A stretch of 64,000 nucleotides of DNA from Rhodospirillales bacterium. Lineage in GTDB: Bacteria; Pseudomonadota; Alphaproteobacteria; Acetobacterales; Acetobacteraceae. The DNA lies in assembly GCA_025362815.1 (NCBI GenBank), contig JANYFG010000096.1, positions 1 through 64,000 on the forward strand, read 5' to 3'. The notes below the pieces were generated by a model. It was not told where the DNA came from. It ran no database searches and saw nothing but the letters and a program-made list of their open reading frames with translations. Made by a program: the position numbers and the translations under genes. This document shows positions 17,815 to 25,862 of this stretch, piece by piece; the first letter of the stretch is position 1, and every line of letters starts with the position of its first letter.

Positions 17815-17863
17815 ACGACGATCGGGCTGTTTTGACGCGGCGGGCTGCTGTATCAGGCGCGAC

Positions 17864-18514
17864 ATGCGCTTTTCCACCGAAGATCCGCCCGGCCGCCGGG
17901 ACAGCTATCATCACGGCAATCTGCGTGAGGCGTTGGTGGCGGCGGGCTTGCGGCTGATCGCCGAACGGGGGCCCGCGGGGTTCAGCTTCGCCGAGGTTGC
18001 GCGTGCGGCGGGGGTGAGCCCGGCGGCGCCGTATCGGCATTTTCGCGATCGCAACGCTTTGGTGGCCGAGATCGCGCGGCAAGGATACGAGCGGTTTGCC
18101 GATCGGCTGGAGGCGGGCTGGGCAGCGGGGCGGCCCGATCCCGTGACGGCGATTGAGAATTGCGGCAAGGCGTATCTGGGTTTCGCCCGCAGCGATCCTG
18201 CGTCGTATGCCGCCATGTTCGACACCGGCTTCCCGCTCGAGGCGGATGCGGCGCTGTTGCGTGAGTCGGAACGGGCGTTCGGTGTTCTGCGCCGGGCGGC
18301 GGAGGCGGCGTGCAGCACGCTCGGCGCCGCCCCGTCCCGGCCGCCGGCCCTGATGGTGGCGCTTCATCTTTGGGCGATGGCGCATGGCATTGCGGTTCTG
18401 TTCATCGGGCGTGACGACAGCACGCGGCGGAAGCTGCCGATGTCGGCCGAGGACCTGCTGGAGTCCGGCTTACTCATCTACTTGCAGTCATTGGGACTGG
18501 CCCCGCCAAAATAG
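17864..18514 (+). CDS. TetR/AcrR family transcriptional regulator
   Basis: 216 residues from the ATG at 17864; an in-frame ATG at 17804 lies inside the palindrome region and is less likely. The helix-turn-helix is SFAEVARAAGVSPAAPYRHFRDRNALVAEIA (about residues 40-70), preceded by YHHGNLREALVAAGLRLIAERG. The C-terminal half (LWAMAHGIAVLFIG) resembles the WHG ligand domain of TetR proteins. It is divergent from the Ugp-like operon, so it is the obvious candidate regulator of it, though TetR genes of this subgroup often control efflux or lipid genes. Confidence 0.85.
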   Translation: MRFSTEDPPGRRDSYHHGNLREALVAAGLRLIAERGPAGFSFAEVARAAGVSPAAPYRHFRDRNALVAEIARQGYERFADRLEAGWAAGRPDPVTAIENCGKAYLGFARSDPASYAAMFDTGFPLEADAALLRESERAFGVLRRAAEAACSTLGAAPSRPPALMVALHLWAMAHGIAVLFIGRDDSTRRKLPMSAEDLLESGLLIYLQSLGLAPPK

Positions 18515-18559
18515 TGAAGGCCGGCCTTGACGCACACCCCAGAGAAGCCCAGTTATGTA

Positions 18560-18580
18560 AATGTGATAAACATTCACATT
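18560..18580 (+). promoter_or_regulatory. CRP/FNR-like palindrome upstream of the DUF2852 gene
   Basis: AATGTG-N9-CACATT; the core reads TGTGA, 7 nt, TCACA. The half-sites match the CRP consensus but the spacer is one base longer than the usual six. It ends 21 nt before the chosen start codon, a place where a repressor would act. AT-rich compared with its surroundings. Confidence 0.3.
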
Positions 18581-18601
18581 GTCTTTCCAGTGGAGGCTCC
18601 C

Positions 18602-19075
18602 GTGCCGATATCCGCGTATCTTCATGAAATCCCGCGTCCGTTCTGGATGGTGGGCATGGTGTTGGGATTTGTCTGGTTCTGGCCGGTCGGCCTCCTCGCA
18701 TTGGCGTATCTGATCGCCAGCGGCCGGATGCGCCGCCGTTACGGCGCGGGACGGTGGTATATGGCCGAGAACGGCGCGGGCCAGGGTGCGCCAGGCGCTG
18801 CACAGCAGGACAATGCGTCACAGGGCGGTTTCGGCTGGGGCCCCGGTGGCAATTTCTGCGGCTGGGGCGGCAATCGCGCCACGCGCCCGACCAGCAACCG
18901 CGCGTTCGACGACTACCGGGCAGAGACATTGCGCCGGCTCGAGGACGAGCAGAAGGAATTCATGGATTACCTGGATCGTCTGCGCCAGGCCCGGGACAAG
19001 CAGGAATTCGACCAGTTCATGGCCGATCGCGGTCGTCGCCCGGCGTCGGGCGAGCAGGTTCCTACGGCGGGATAA
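18602..19075 (+). CDS. DUF2852 family membrane protein
   Basis: 157 residues from the GTG at 18602, chosen because GGAGG sits five bases upstream; a longer frame begins at a TTG at 18527. One hydrophobic segment (PFWMVGMVLGFVWFWPVGLLAL, about residues 13-35) is followed by a basic stretch, a Gly/Trp-rich linker (FGWGPGGNFCGWGG) and a charged helix (FDDYRAETLRRLEDEQKEFMDYLDRLRQARDKQEFDQFM) that looks coiled-coil. This matches DUF2852, an alphaproteobacterial inner-membrane family of unknown role. A good terminator follows. Confidence 0.8.
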   Translation: MPISAYLHEIPRPFWMVGMVLGFVWFWPVGLLALAYLIASGRMRRRYGAGRWYMAENGAGQGAPGAAQQDNASQGGFGWGPGGNFCGWGGNRATRPTSNRAFDDYRAETLRRLEDEQKEFMDYLDRLRQARDKQEFDQFMADRGRRPASGEQVPTAG

Positions 19076-19095
19076 CGAGCCGCCGATTGACGACG

Positions 19096-19132
19096 AACCC
19101 CCGCAGGTCGCCCCAGGGCCTGCGGGGGTTTT
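19096..19132 (+). terminator. Rho-independent terminator of the DUF2852 gene
   Basis: 12-bp stem (AACCCCCGCAGG / CCTGCGGGGGTT), 11-nt loop, then TTCTTG. Situated between two convergent genes. Confidence 0.88.
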
Positions 19133-19161
19133 CTTGTTACGCTTCGCGGATCAGGGCGCCG

Positions 19162-20535
19162 TCAATTCATGAACATCTTGCCGGGGTTCATGATGCCGTT
19201 CGGGTCGATCGCGGCCTTGAGGCTGCGCATCACCGCAAGCGATTCCAGACCATGCTCCTGCTCGAGAAATTCGCGTTTGCCGAGGCCGATGCCGTGCTCA
19301 CCGCTGCACGAGCCGCCCAAGGCCAACGCACGCGCCACGATTTTACGGTCCAGCGCCCAGGCGCGGGCAACGCCGTCCGGCTCGTCCGGCACCAGGATGA
19401 CGGTGTGGAAATTGCCGTCGCCGACATGGCCGACCATGGGTGCGGTGAGGCCCGATTCCGCGATGTCCTGCTTGCAGCCGAGGATGGCCTCGGCGAGTTT
19501 GGAAATCGGCACCACGGCGTCCGTCGCCATGCCCTTGTGCCCGGGCTTGAGTGCGAGCGCGGCCCAATAGGCATCGTGGCGCGCCTTCCACAACGCGGCG
19601 CGGGCGGCCGGTTCCGTGGCCCAGCGAAAGCCGCTTGCGCCGTTTTCGATCGCCAAAGCCTCGGCGAGTTCGGCCTGTTCGGCCACGCCGGCCTGGGTGC
19701 CGTGGAATTCGAAGAACAGCGTGGGTGCCACCGCCATGCCTTCGAGCTTTGAAAACCTGATGCTGGCGCCAATCTGCACGTCGTCCAGCAATTCCATGCG
19801 CGCCACCGGAATGCCGCATTGCAAAACGCCGATCACGGTTTCAACCGCGCCCGCCAGCGTCTCGAACTGGCACACGGCGGCCGACGTCGCTTCGGGGATG
19901 CCGTGCAGGCGAAGCTGAATTTCCGTGATGATCCCCAACGTGCCTTCGCTGCCGATGAACAGATGGGTGAGATCGTAGCCGGTGGCAGATTTGCGCACGC
20001 GGCCGCCGGTTTGGATCACGCGGCCATCCGGCAGGGCCACCGTCAGCCCCAGCACGTTCTCGCGTATGGTGCCGTATCGCACGGCGGCGGTGCCGGAGGC
20101 GCGGGTGGCGCACATGCCGCCGATGGTGCAGACGCTGCCGGGGTCGACCGGGAAGAACAGGCCCTGATCGCGGAGGAATTCGTTGAGCTGCTGGCGGGTG
20201 ACCCCGGCCTGGATCCGGCAATCCATGTCTGCGGTGTTGACCTGCAGGATGGCGGTCATGCGGCTAAGATCGATGCTGATGCCGCCGCGCACCGGTGTGA
20301 CATGTCCCTCGAGCGACGTGCCGGCGCCGAACGGCACCACCGGAACGTTGTGCGCGTGGCACAAGGCGAGCAGGCGCGCCGCTTCCTCGGTGGTTTCGAT
20401 GAAGGCCACAGCATCGGGCTGGCGAGGCGGATGGGCGTCCTCGCCATGGCTGTGCTGATCGCGCAACGCGGCGTTGGTGGTGATGCGCTCGCCCAGGAAT
20501 TCCTTGGCAAGGGCGATGACGGCGTCATGCGACAT
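19162..20535 (-). CDS. FAD-binding oxidoreductase, D-lactate dehydrogenase (cytochrome) type
   Basis: 457 residues. The N-terminal PCMH-type FAD domain shows VPVVPFGAGTSLEGHVTP (about 65-82), DPGSVCTIGGMCATRASGTAAVRYG (about 131-155) and SATGYDLTHLFIGSEGTLGIITE (about 188-210). The C-terminal domain ends with HVGDGNFHTVILVP and CSGEHGIGLGKREFLEQEHG, the metal/substrate block of D-lactate/glycolate oxidases. HGEDAHPPRQPDAV near the start is typical of the D-lactate dehydrogenase subgroup. It oxidises a D-2-hydroxyacid and passes electrons to the respiratory chain. It is 27 nt downstream of an RskA-like gene on the same strand. Confidence 0.88.
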   Translation of the reverse strand: MSHDAVIALAKEFLGERITTNAALRDQHSHGEDAHPPRQPDAVAFIETTEEAARLLALCHAHNVPVVPFGAGTSLEGHVTPVRGGISIDLSRMTAILQVNTADMDCRIQAGVTRQQLNEFLRDQGLFFPVDPGSVCTIGGMCATRASGTAAVRYGTIRENVLGLTVALPDGRVIQTGGRVRKSATGYDLTHLFIGSEGTLGIITEIQLRLHGIPEATSAAVCQFETLAGAVETVIGVLQCGIPVARMELLDDVQIGASIRFSKLEGMAVAPTLFFEFHGTQAGVAEQAELAEALAIENGASGFRWATEPAARAALWKARHDAYWAALALKPGHKGMATDAVVPISKLAEAILGCKQDIAESGLTAPMVGHVGDGNFHTVILVPDEPDGVARAWALDRKIVARALALGGSCSGEHGIGLGKREFLEQEHGLESLAVMRSLKAAIDPNGIMNPGKMFMN

Positions 20536-20562
20536 AGGCGTTTCCCCGAAAATGCGGCTGTT

Positions 20563-21531
20563 TCAGCGGTTCGCCAGCGTGCCGCCGTAAAGCACCTGGC
20601 CGGTGATGCGCCCGGCGCTGGTGCCGCCGCGCGGTTCGAGCGAGATGACGAAACGGGTGCCCTCCGGCGGGACCGATGGCAACGTGATGGTGGCACCGCG
20701 GGACGGTAAGACGCCGAGCGACACCGCTGGCTGGTCGCCGGGTGGAATGATCCAAAGCTGCAGGTCACGCCCGTTCGGGACCGCGATGGTGGCAAGCGCG
20801 GTCAGGCGCAGCGTGGCGGCACCATCGATTTCCGCCAGATACAGCGGGGCGGGAGCGTTGACGACGCCGATGGCGGCGATGGCGGTGGTGGGCGCGATGC
20901 TCCTCGGCACGAAGGCGAAAACGCCGGCCGCCACGGCGAGTGCCAGGCATACGGCGGTGGCGACCTTCCACCGGATCAACCCATTGGAAGCCGGCCTGGG
21001 CCGCGACGGACGGTCCAGCCGCTCCGACGCATCGAACGCCACCGGAGCCAGGGTGGGGAGCGCCTCGCCGATGGCAGGCGCGACGGGATCCAGCATCCGG
21101 AGATAGGGCGGCGGCAAGCTGGTTGCCGGGGCGTGGTAGAGCGGTTCGATCTTTTCTGTCGGCGCGGCCAGCGGTTGCTGTTGCGGGGGTGATTCCGGGG
21201 GTGATTCCGGGGGCGGCTCCGGGTGCGGCTCTGGGTGCGGCTCTGGGGCTGATTCAAGCGTCGGCACCACCGGTTCCGGCTCGCGCGCGAAAGCCGATTC
21301 CGGCATCAGGGCAAGCGGTGCGGCTGCGATGAGCGGGGTGTCGACGATCGCATGGGGTTCTGGCGGCGCCCCTTCAACTTCCACCTCGGCCGCGTACGGC
21401 GTGGGCATAGGCCACCGCCGCGCGGGCGGTGGCTCGTCGCTTTGGGGGAACATGGTGAAGGCCGACATCATCGCCGCCAGCGTGGGCGGCCGGGGCCCGG
21501 AATGGTCGTGGGCGGCGTCTTGGTCTGCCAT
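20563..21531 (-). CDS. Membrane protein with RskA-like (anti-sigma K) C-terminal domain
   Basis: 322 residues from the ATG at 21531. The first 200 residues are Pro/Glu/Ala-rich and low complexity, including a Glu-Pro-His/Ser repeat at about 92-115. One membrane helix follows (VATAVCLALAVAAGVFAFV, about 190-208), then a periplasmic domain with LYLAEIDGAATLRLTALATIAVPNGRDLQLWIIPPG and SLGVLPSRGATITLP, typical of RskA C-terminal domains. The N-terminal zinc-finger that binds sigma factors in classical RskA is absent, and no sigma gene is adjacent, so an anti-sigma role is doubtful. It lies just upstream of the D-lactate-dehydrogenase-type gene. Confidence 0.75.
   Translation of the reverse strand: MADQDAAHDHSGPRPPTLAAMMSAFTMFPQSDEPPPARRWPMPTPYAAEVEVEGAPPEPHAIVDTPLIAAAPLALMPESAFAREPEPVVPTLESAPEPHPEPHPEPPPESPPESPPQQQPLAAPTEKIEPLYHAPATSLPPPYLRMLDPVAPAIGEALPTLAPVAFDASERLDRPSRPRPASNGLIRWKVATAVCLALAVAAGVFAFVPRSIAPTTAIAAIGVVNAPAPLYLAEIDGAATLRLTALATIAVPNGRDLQLWIIPPGDQPAVSLGVLPSRGATITLPSVPPEGTRFVISLEPRGGTSAGRITGQVLYGGTLANR
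21185..21256 (-). repeat. 12-nt tandem repeat inside the RskA-like gene
   Basis: Six consecutive 12-nt units; plus-strand units are GGGGGTGATTCC twice, GGGGGCGGCTCC, GGGTGCGGCTCT twice and GGGGCTGATTCA. They encode the Pro-Glu-Pro-His / Pro-Glu-Ser-Pro run of the cytoplasmic linker and keep the frame. Confidence 0.85.
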
Positions 21532-21719
21532 GTCAGTGACGTGCCGTGAACAAAATCTGGCGCCTTCCGGACGGGTCGATGCATCATGATAGCTGTGCCG
21601 CCTGGCGGAACAAAGGGATAGGGATAAGGCGGCTCGTTCGAACGACCGGCGGCGCTCAGACGTCACACGCGCCGGACCGCCGTTTCTGATAGATACGTGG
21701 TATTGATCGGGGAAACGTC

Positions 21720-23153
21720 ATGGTTGCGCTCATCGTCGTTGCGCTCTTGGTGGCTCTTGCAGTTGGCGCGGTGTATGCGCACGACGTCAGACAGACTCAG
21801 CACACTATTTTACGCAACTACCCCGTATTGGGCCATTTCCGTTATTTCGCTGAGACCTGGGGCGAATATATGCGGCAATACCAGTATCTGCCGGACTGGG
21901 CGGAGCGGCCGTTCAACCGGCTGGAGCGATCCTGGGTCTATCGCTCGGCGAAGGGGGTTTCGAACCTGATCAGCTTCGGCAGCGAGGCGGCGCCGTCTTT
22001 CGCCTTTCGCAACGCCCCCTTTCCCATTCTGGACGAAGAAAAACGCTCGTATATGGGCAAGACGATCGGGATCTCCGAGGGGCCGGGTGCCAGCGCACGG
22101 CCGTATCATGCGGCGAACTTTTTCAATATCTCCGGCATGAGCTATGGCGCGCTGAGCCATGCCGCCGTGCTGGCGCTGTCGCGCGGGGCGAAGCAGGCAG
22201 GGATATGGATGGCGACCGGCGAAGGCGGGCTGTCGAAATATCATCTCGACGGCGGTGCAGACATCGTCATGCAGATCGGCACGGCGAAATACGGCGTGCG
22301 CGACGCGGATGGTAATTTATCCGACGACAAGTTGCGCGAGATTGCGGCGCACGATCAGGTGCGGATGTTCGAGGTGAAGCTCGCGCAGGGTGCCAAGCCC
22401 GGTAAGGGTGGCATTCTGCCGGGGGCGAAAGTGAGCGCCGAAATCGCCGCCATTCGCGGCATCCCGGTGGGCCAGGACAGCATCAGCCCGAACCGTCACC
22501 GCGATATCGGCAATGTGGCCGAACTCGGTGCCTTCGTGAACCGCGTTCGCACCGTGACAGGCCGGCCGGTGGGGGTGAAGATTGTGGCCGGCAACCCGGA
22601 TTTTCTCGACGAGTGGTTCTTGGACTGTATCGCCAATCCCACGCATTGCCCGGATTATATCGCCGTTGATGGCGGCGAGGGCGGGACCGGCGCGGCGCCG
22701 GCGGCGCTGGCAGACTACGTAGGCATGCCGATCACGCAGGCGTTGCCGCTGGTGGCCGACGCCCGCGCGCGCCACGGGTTGCAGGACCGCATCCGGCTTC
22801 TTGCCGCCGGCAAACTTGTGACGCCCGACAAAGTGGCGTGGGCACTGTGCATGGGGGCGGATTTCGTTATGAGCGCCCGCGGCTTCATGTTTGCGCTCGG
22901 CTGCATCCAGGCCATGAAATGCGGCTCCGGCCATTGCCCCACCGGGGTGACGGCGGTGGACCCGAAGATGATCCGCGGGCTCGACCCCACCGATAAGGGC
23001 GTACGCGTCAGCCGATACGCCGAGCGAGTGCTCGATGAAGTCTCCATTATCGCGCATTCCTGCGGCCTGACGGATCCCGGCGGTTTCAACAGAAGCCACG
23101 TCACGCAGATCGAGCGCGGCGTCGGCGGTTTCCGGAACTCCGGCGCTGGGTAG
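21720..23153 (+). CDS. FMN-binding glutamate synthase family protein
   Basis: 477 residues. An N-terminal membrane helix (MVALIVVALLVALAVGAVYA) precedes a TIM barrel of the glutamate synthase FMN/Fe-S type: NISGMSYGALSHAAVLALSRGAKQAG (about 138-163), MATGEGGLSKYH, KPGKGGILPGAKVSAEIA, DGGEGGTGAAPAALADYVGMP (about 319-339), and MKCGSGHCPTGVTA near 399, which carries the cysteines. Such stand-alone proteins lack the glutaminase domain and their reaction is not established. From memory, relatives often run longer at the C-terminus; this one stops 37 nt before an intergenic repeat. Divergent from the RskA-like gene. Confidence 0.85.
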   Translation: MVALIVVALLVALAVGAVYAHDVRQTQHTILRNYPVLGHFRYFAETWGEYMRQYQYLPDWAERPFNRLERSWVYRSAKGVSNLISFGSEAAPSFAFRNAPFPILDEEKRSYMGKTIGISEGPGASARPYHAANFFNISGMSYGALSHAAVLALSRGAKQAGIWMATGEGGLSKYHLDGGADIVMQIGTAKYGVRDADGNLSDDKLREIAAHDQVRMFEVKLAQGAKPGKGGILPGAKVSAEIAAIRGIPVGQDSISPNRHRDIGNVAELGAFVNRVRTVTGRPVGVKIVAGNPDFLDEWFLDCIANPTHCPDYIAVDGGEGGTGAAPAALADYVGMPITQALPLVADARARHGLQDRIRLLAAGKLVTPDKVAWALCMGADFVMSARGFMFALGCIQAMKCGSGHCPTGVTAVDPKMIRGLDPTDKGVRVSRYAERVLDEVSIIAHSCGLTDPGGFNRSHVTQIERGVGGFRNSGAG

Positions 23154-23190
23154 GCGGGAAGGAAAATTTAAGACAAATTTTAGCATATTC

Positions 23191-23311
23191 GTCTTTTTCT
23201 GAAGAAAAAAAAGCAAAAAGACTTTTGTAATGGGATTACATGGTGTGGTAATATCCAGACCATGCAATCCCAATGAATGAAGTTTTTTGGTTCTTTTGTT
23301 CACAAAAGAAC
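23191..23311. repeat. Compound AT-rich intergenic repeat, copy 1 (full)
   Basis: Between convergent genes. Left palindrome TTTTTCT-GA-AGAAAAA (23194-23209); then CAAAAAGACTTTT; a central hairpin at 23231-23272 (13 bp plus one A-C mismatch, starting TGGGATT); then GAATGAAGTTTTTTG; then the right palindrome with arms GTTCTTTTGT and ACAAAAGAAC (23290-23311). The palindrome centres are 99 nt apart. The symmetrical AT-rich stems next to T- and A-runs would suit a terminator on either strand. Confidence 0.85.
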
Positions 23312-23357
23312 TATTTTTCCTTGTTGCTGACTTTTTGTTCTGCGCTTCACAACACCC

Positions 23358-23744
23358 CTAGAAATTAGGCCATCGCCGCGTTCTAAAGGCCTCCTGCTCC
23401 GCGGTGGGGGTTTTGCTGTCGGCAAGACTGCGGGCGGGGCTCGTCAGTGCTTCGGGATTGGCCCAGCAATCCACCGTACCCAAGCTCCGCGTGCAGACCT
23501 GTGCCACCTCGAGCGGCGGATCCGTGGCGCGACAATACGGCCTTCCCTGCTCCAGCCGTACCACGGAACAGTCCCTTCCCGTCACCCCGGAATAAAGAAT
23601 GTCCGGCAACGAACGGCCGAAAATCGGCACTGTGGCGATGCTGGCGACGGCCAACGCCTCCACTGGCTCGAAAAACGGAATTCCGCAGCCGGCCAGGGCG
23701 GTGCAGGTGGCCAGAACCAACAATGTGCGAACAAGCCTGATCAT
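23358..23744 (-). CDS. Small lipoprotein of unknown function
   Basis: 128 residues from the ATG at 23744 (an in-frame ATG lies four codons earlier). The signal peptide MIRLVRTLLVLATCTALAGC ends in lipobox LAGC, so the mature protein starts at the Cys. A second hydrophobic stretch (FEPVEALAVASIATVPIFG) and four further cysteines (RDCSVV, PYCRAT, QVCTRS, VDCWAN) follow, possibly two disulfides. I do not recognise a named family. Convergent with the FMN protein gene across the first intergenic repeat. Confidence 0.7.
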   Translation of the reverse strand: MIRLVRTLLVLATCTALAGCGIPFFEPVEALAVASIATVPIFGRSLPDILYSGVTGRDCSVVRLEQGRPYCRATDPPLEVAQVCTRSLGTVDCWANPEALTSPARSLADSKTPTAEQEAFRTRRWPNF

Positions 23745-23856
23745 GGCGCCCAGCATCGAACAAAATGCTTAATACAACGTAACCGCCAGCCGGTTTGCGC
23801 CCATTCCGGCCCACGCGTATGGTCCGGCCGTTCAAGACCTTTGGCGAGACCGCAGA

Positions 23857-24519
23857 ATGGCCGTGCCCGATATTTTCGATGAAGTTGCCGAGGATCTGCG
23901 CGCCGAGCGCAACCGCAGCCTGCTCAAGCGCTACGGTGGCCTGCTGATCGTGGCCGCCGTGCTCGTGATCGCGGGCGTGGGCGGCTATGAGGCGTGGCGG
24001 CAATACGCCACCGGGCGGTCGGACAAACAGGCCGGTGTCTTCCTCGACGCCCAGCGCCTGGCCGATGGCCCCGCCGCCGGCCGCCTTGCCGCGCTTTCCG
24101 GCTTTACGCAGTTGTCGCAGGATGGTTCGGCCGGCTACCGGACGCTCTCCCGCCTGCGCGCCGCCGCCATCAAGGTCGACTCCGCCGATCTGCCGGGTGC
24201 GCTCCTCCTTTGGAACGACGTGGCGGCCGACAGCGGCGCAGACCCCATCATGCGTGATTTTGCCAACCTGCAATGGGCGCTGCACGAGATCGACGCCGGC
24301 GAGCCCGCCCTGGTTTCGGCACGTCTCCTGCCACTCACCGGCGAGGGCAGCGCCTGGAAATCGCTCGCGGAAGAAGGGCAGGCCATGCTCGCGATCAGAG
24401 AAGGTCAGATCGACACAGCGCGCAACATGCTGAAGCGCCTGGCCGCCGATATCACCGCACCTGATGGCGTTCGCGGGCGTGCGGGCGGATTGCTGCAGCA
24501 ACTCGGAGGCGGCGCATGA
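23857..24519 (+). CDS. YfgM-like tetratricopeptide membrane protein
   Basis: 220 residues. A short cytoplasmic N-terminus (MAVPDIFDEVAEDLRAERNRSLLKRYG) is followed by one membrane helix (GLLIVAAVLVIAGVGGYEAW, about 28-47) and a periplasmic helical region of the TPR-21/YfgM type (EEGQAMLAIREGQIDTARNMLKRLAADITAP). YfgM is an ancillary SecYEG-associated factor in enterobacteria. As in many proteobacteria it sits immediately upstream of bamB, here with an ATGA overlap, and der follows. The three are almost certainly one operon. Confidence 0.85.
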   Translation: MAVPDIFDEVAEDLRAERNRSLLKRYGGLLIVAAVLVIAGVGGYEAWRQYATGRSDKQAGVFLDAQRLADGPAAGRLAALSGFTQLSQDGSAGYRTLSRLRAAAIKVDSADLPGALLLWNDVAADSGADPIMRDFANLQWALHEIDAGEPALVSARLLPLTGEGSAWKSLAEEGQAMLAIREGQIDTARNMLKRLAADITAPDGVRGRAGGLLQQLGGGA

Positions 24520-25862
24520 CCGACACCGCTCGCCCACGCCGTGTCCTCGCACGCCGCGCCGCCTTGCTGCTGCCGCTGGCGGCCACCGGCTGCAGCATCT
24601 TCGATTTCAACTTCTTCGGTGTCGAGAAAGACCCGATCCCCGGCAAACGCCTCGCCGTCATGCGCGTCAACCGCGGGCTGGTGATCGACAATCCCCGCAA
24701 CGAGCGCATCATCTTGCCGCCGCCGGCCGACCGCGTGTCGTGGCCCCAGGCCGGCGGCGAGCCCAGCCACGAGATGGGCCACGCCGCGGTGGCAGACCGT
24801 GTCACCGAGGCCTGGCGCGCGGACATCGGCAAAGGCGGCGGCTACCGGCGCAAAATCACATCCCAACCGGTGGTGGCCGACGGCCGGGTGTTCGCCATGG
24901 ACAGCAACGCCACCGTCTCGGCTTTCGACACTGCCCGCGGCAACCGCGCGTGGCGCTTCGAAACCACACCCGACGACGATCGCGGCACCAATGTCGGCGG
25001 TGGCATCGCCTTCGCCGAGGGGCGCATCTACGCCTCCACCGGGCGCGGCGAAATCCTCTGCCTCGATGCCGCCACCGGCGAGCTGAAATGGCGCCAGAAG
25101 CTGGAAAATGCCGCCCGCGCCGCACCCACCGTGGCCGAAGGTCGCCTGTTCGTGCCGCTGTTGGGGGACAAACTCGCCGCCCACGCCACCGATGACGGCC
25201 GAAAACTCTGGTCTTACCAGGCCACCGAGGCCCAAACAGCCGTGCTTGGCCTGCCCTCCCCCGCCTACGCCGACGGGCTGGTGGTGGCAGGATTCGGCTC
25301 CGGCGATCTCGTGGCCCTGCGCGGCGCCACCGGTGCGGTGGTTTGGGCCGACAGCCTTGCCTCCGCGCGTGGCCGCAATTCCGGCTCCGACCTCTCCGCC
25401 ATCGCGGGCATGCCCGTCATCCAGGACGGCCGCGTTTACGCCGTGGGGCTTGGCGGCCTGATGCTCGCACTCGACCTCCGGTCCGGGCGCAGGCTTTGGG
25501 AGCGCGACGTGACATCCGACTCCACCCCTTGCATCGCCGGCGGCTGGATTTTCGTTTTGAGCTCAGACGGCGAGCTTGGCGCCATCAGCCGGGTCGACGG
25601 ATCGGTCGCCTGGGTCACGCAGCTGCAAAAGTTCGAAAATATGGAAAAGCGCCGCAACGCCATTCGCTGGCTGGGGCCCACCTTGGTGGGCGACCGGCTG
25701 ATCGTGGCCTCCAACACGGCGGTGGTGCAGGCCGTCAGCCCCTATACCGGCGACGTGCTTGGCCAGCAGGACCTGTCCGGCGCGGCCTCGGTCGCCGCCA
25801 TCGTGGCCCAGGGCACCGTTTTCCTGATCACCGATGACGCACGATTGGTGGCACTCCGCTGA
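24516..25862 (+). CDS. bamB: Outer-membrane assembly factor BamB (PQQ-like beta-propeller lipoprotein)
   Basis: 448 residues. The signal RRAALLLPLAATGCSIF has lipobox AATGC, so the Cys near residue 26 would be lipidated. The body is an eight-bladed propeller of PQQ-like repeats (VVADGRVFAMDSNATVSAFDTARGNRAW, FAEGRIYASTGRGEILCLDAATGELKW, VQDGRVYAVGLGGLMLALDLRSGRRLW). BamB works with BamA in inserting beta-barrel proteins into the outer membrane. The gene overlaps its upstream neighbour as ATGA and der downstream as CTGA, indicating tight coupling. Confidence 0.92.
   Translation: MTDTARPRRVLARRAALLLPLAATGCSIFDFNFFGVEKDPIPGKRLAVMRVNRGLVIDNPRNERIILPPPADRVSWPQAGGEPSHEMGHAAVADRVTEAWRADIGKGGGYRRKITSQPVVADGRVFAMDSNATVSAFDTARGNRAWRFETTPDDDRGTNVGGGIAFAEGRIYASTGRGEILCLDAATGELKWRQKLENAARAAPTVAEGRLFVPLLGDKLAAHATDDGRKLWSYQATEAQTAVLGLPSPAYADGLVVAGFGSGDLVALRGATGAVVWADSLASARGRNSGSDLSAIAGMPVIQDGRVYAVGLGGLMLALDLRSGRRLWERDVTSDSTPCIAGGWIFVLSSDGELGAISRVDGSVAWVTQLQKFENMEKRRNAIRWLGPTLVGDRLIVASNTAVVQAVSPYTGDVLGQQDLSGAASVAAIVAQGTVFLITDDARLVALR

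Noticed and set aside
21634-21645. Perfect palindrome TCGTTCGAACGA between the RskA-like and FMN protein genes
   Set aside because: Possible operator, but no repeat, spacing or regulator gene supports it.
23191-23311. CRISPR array or tRNA-like element
   Set aside because: The repeat copies are single at each site, not clustered with spacers, and show no cas genes or cloverleaf.
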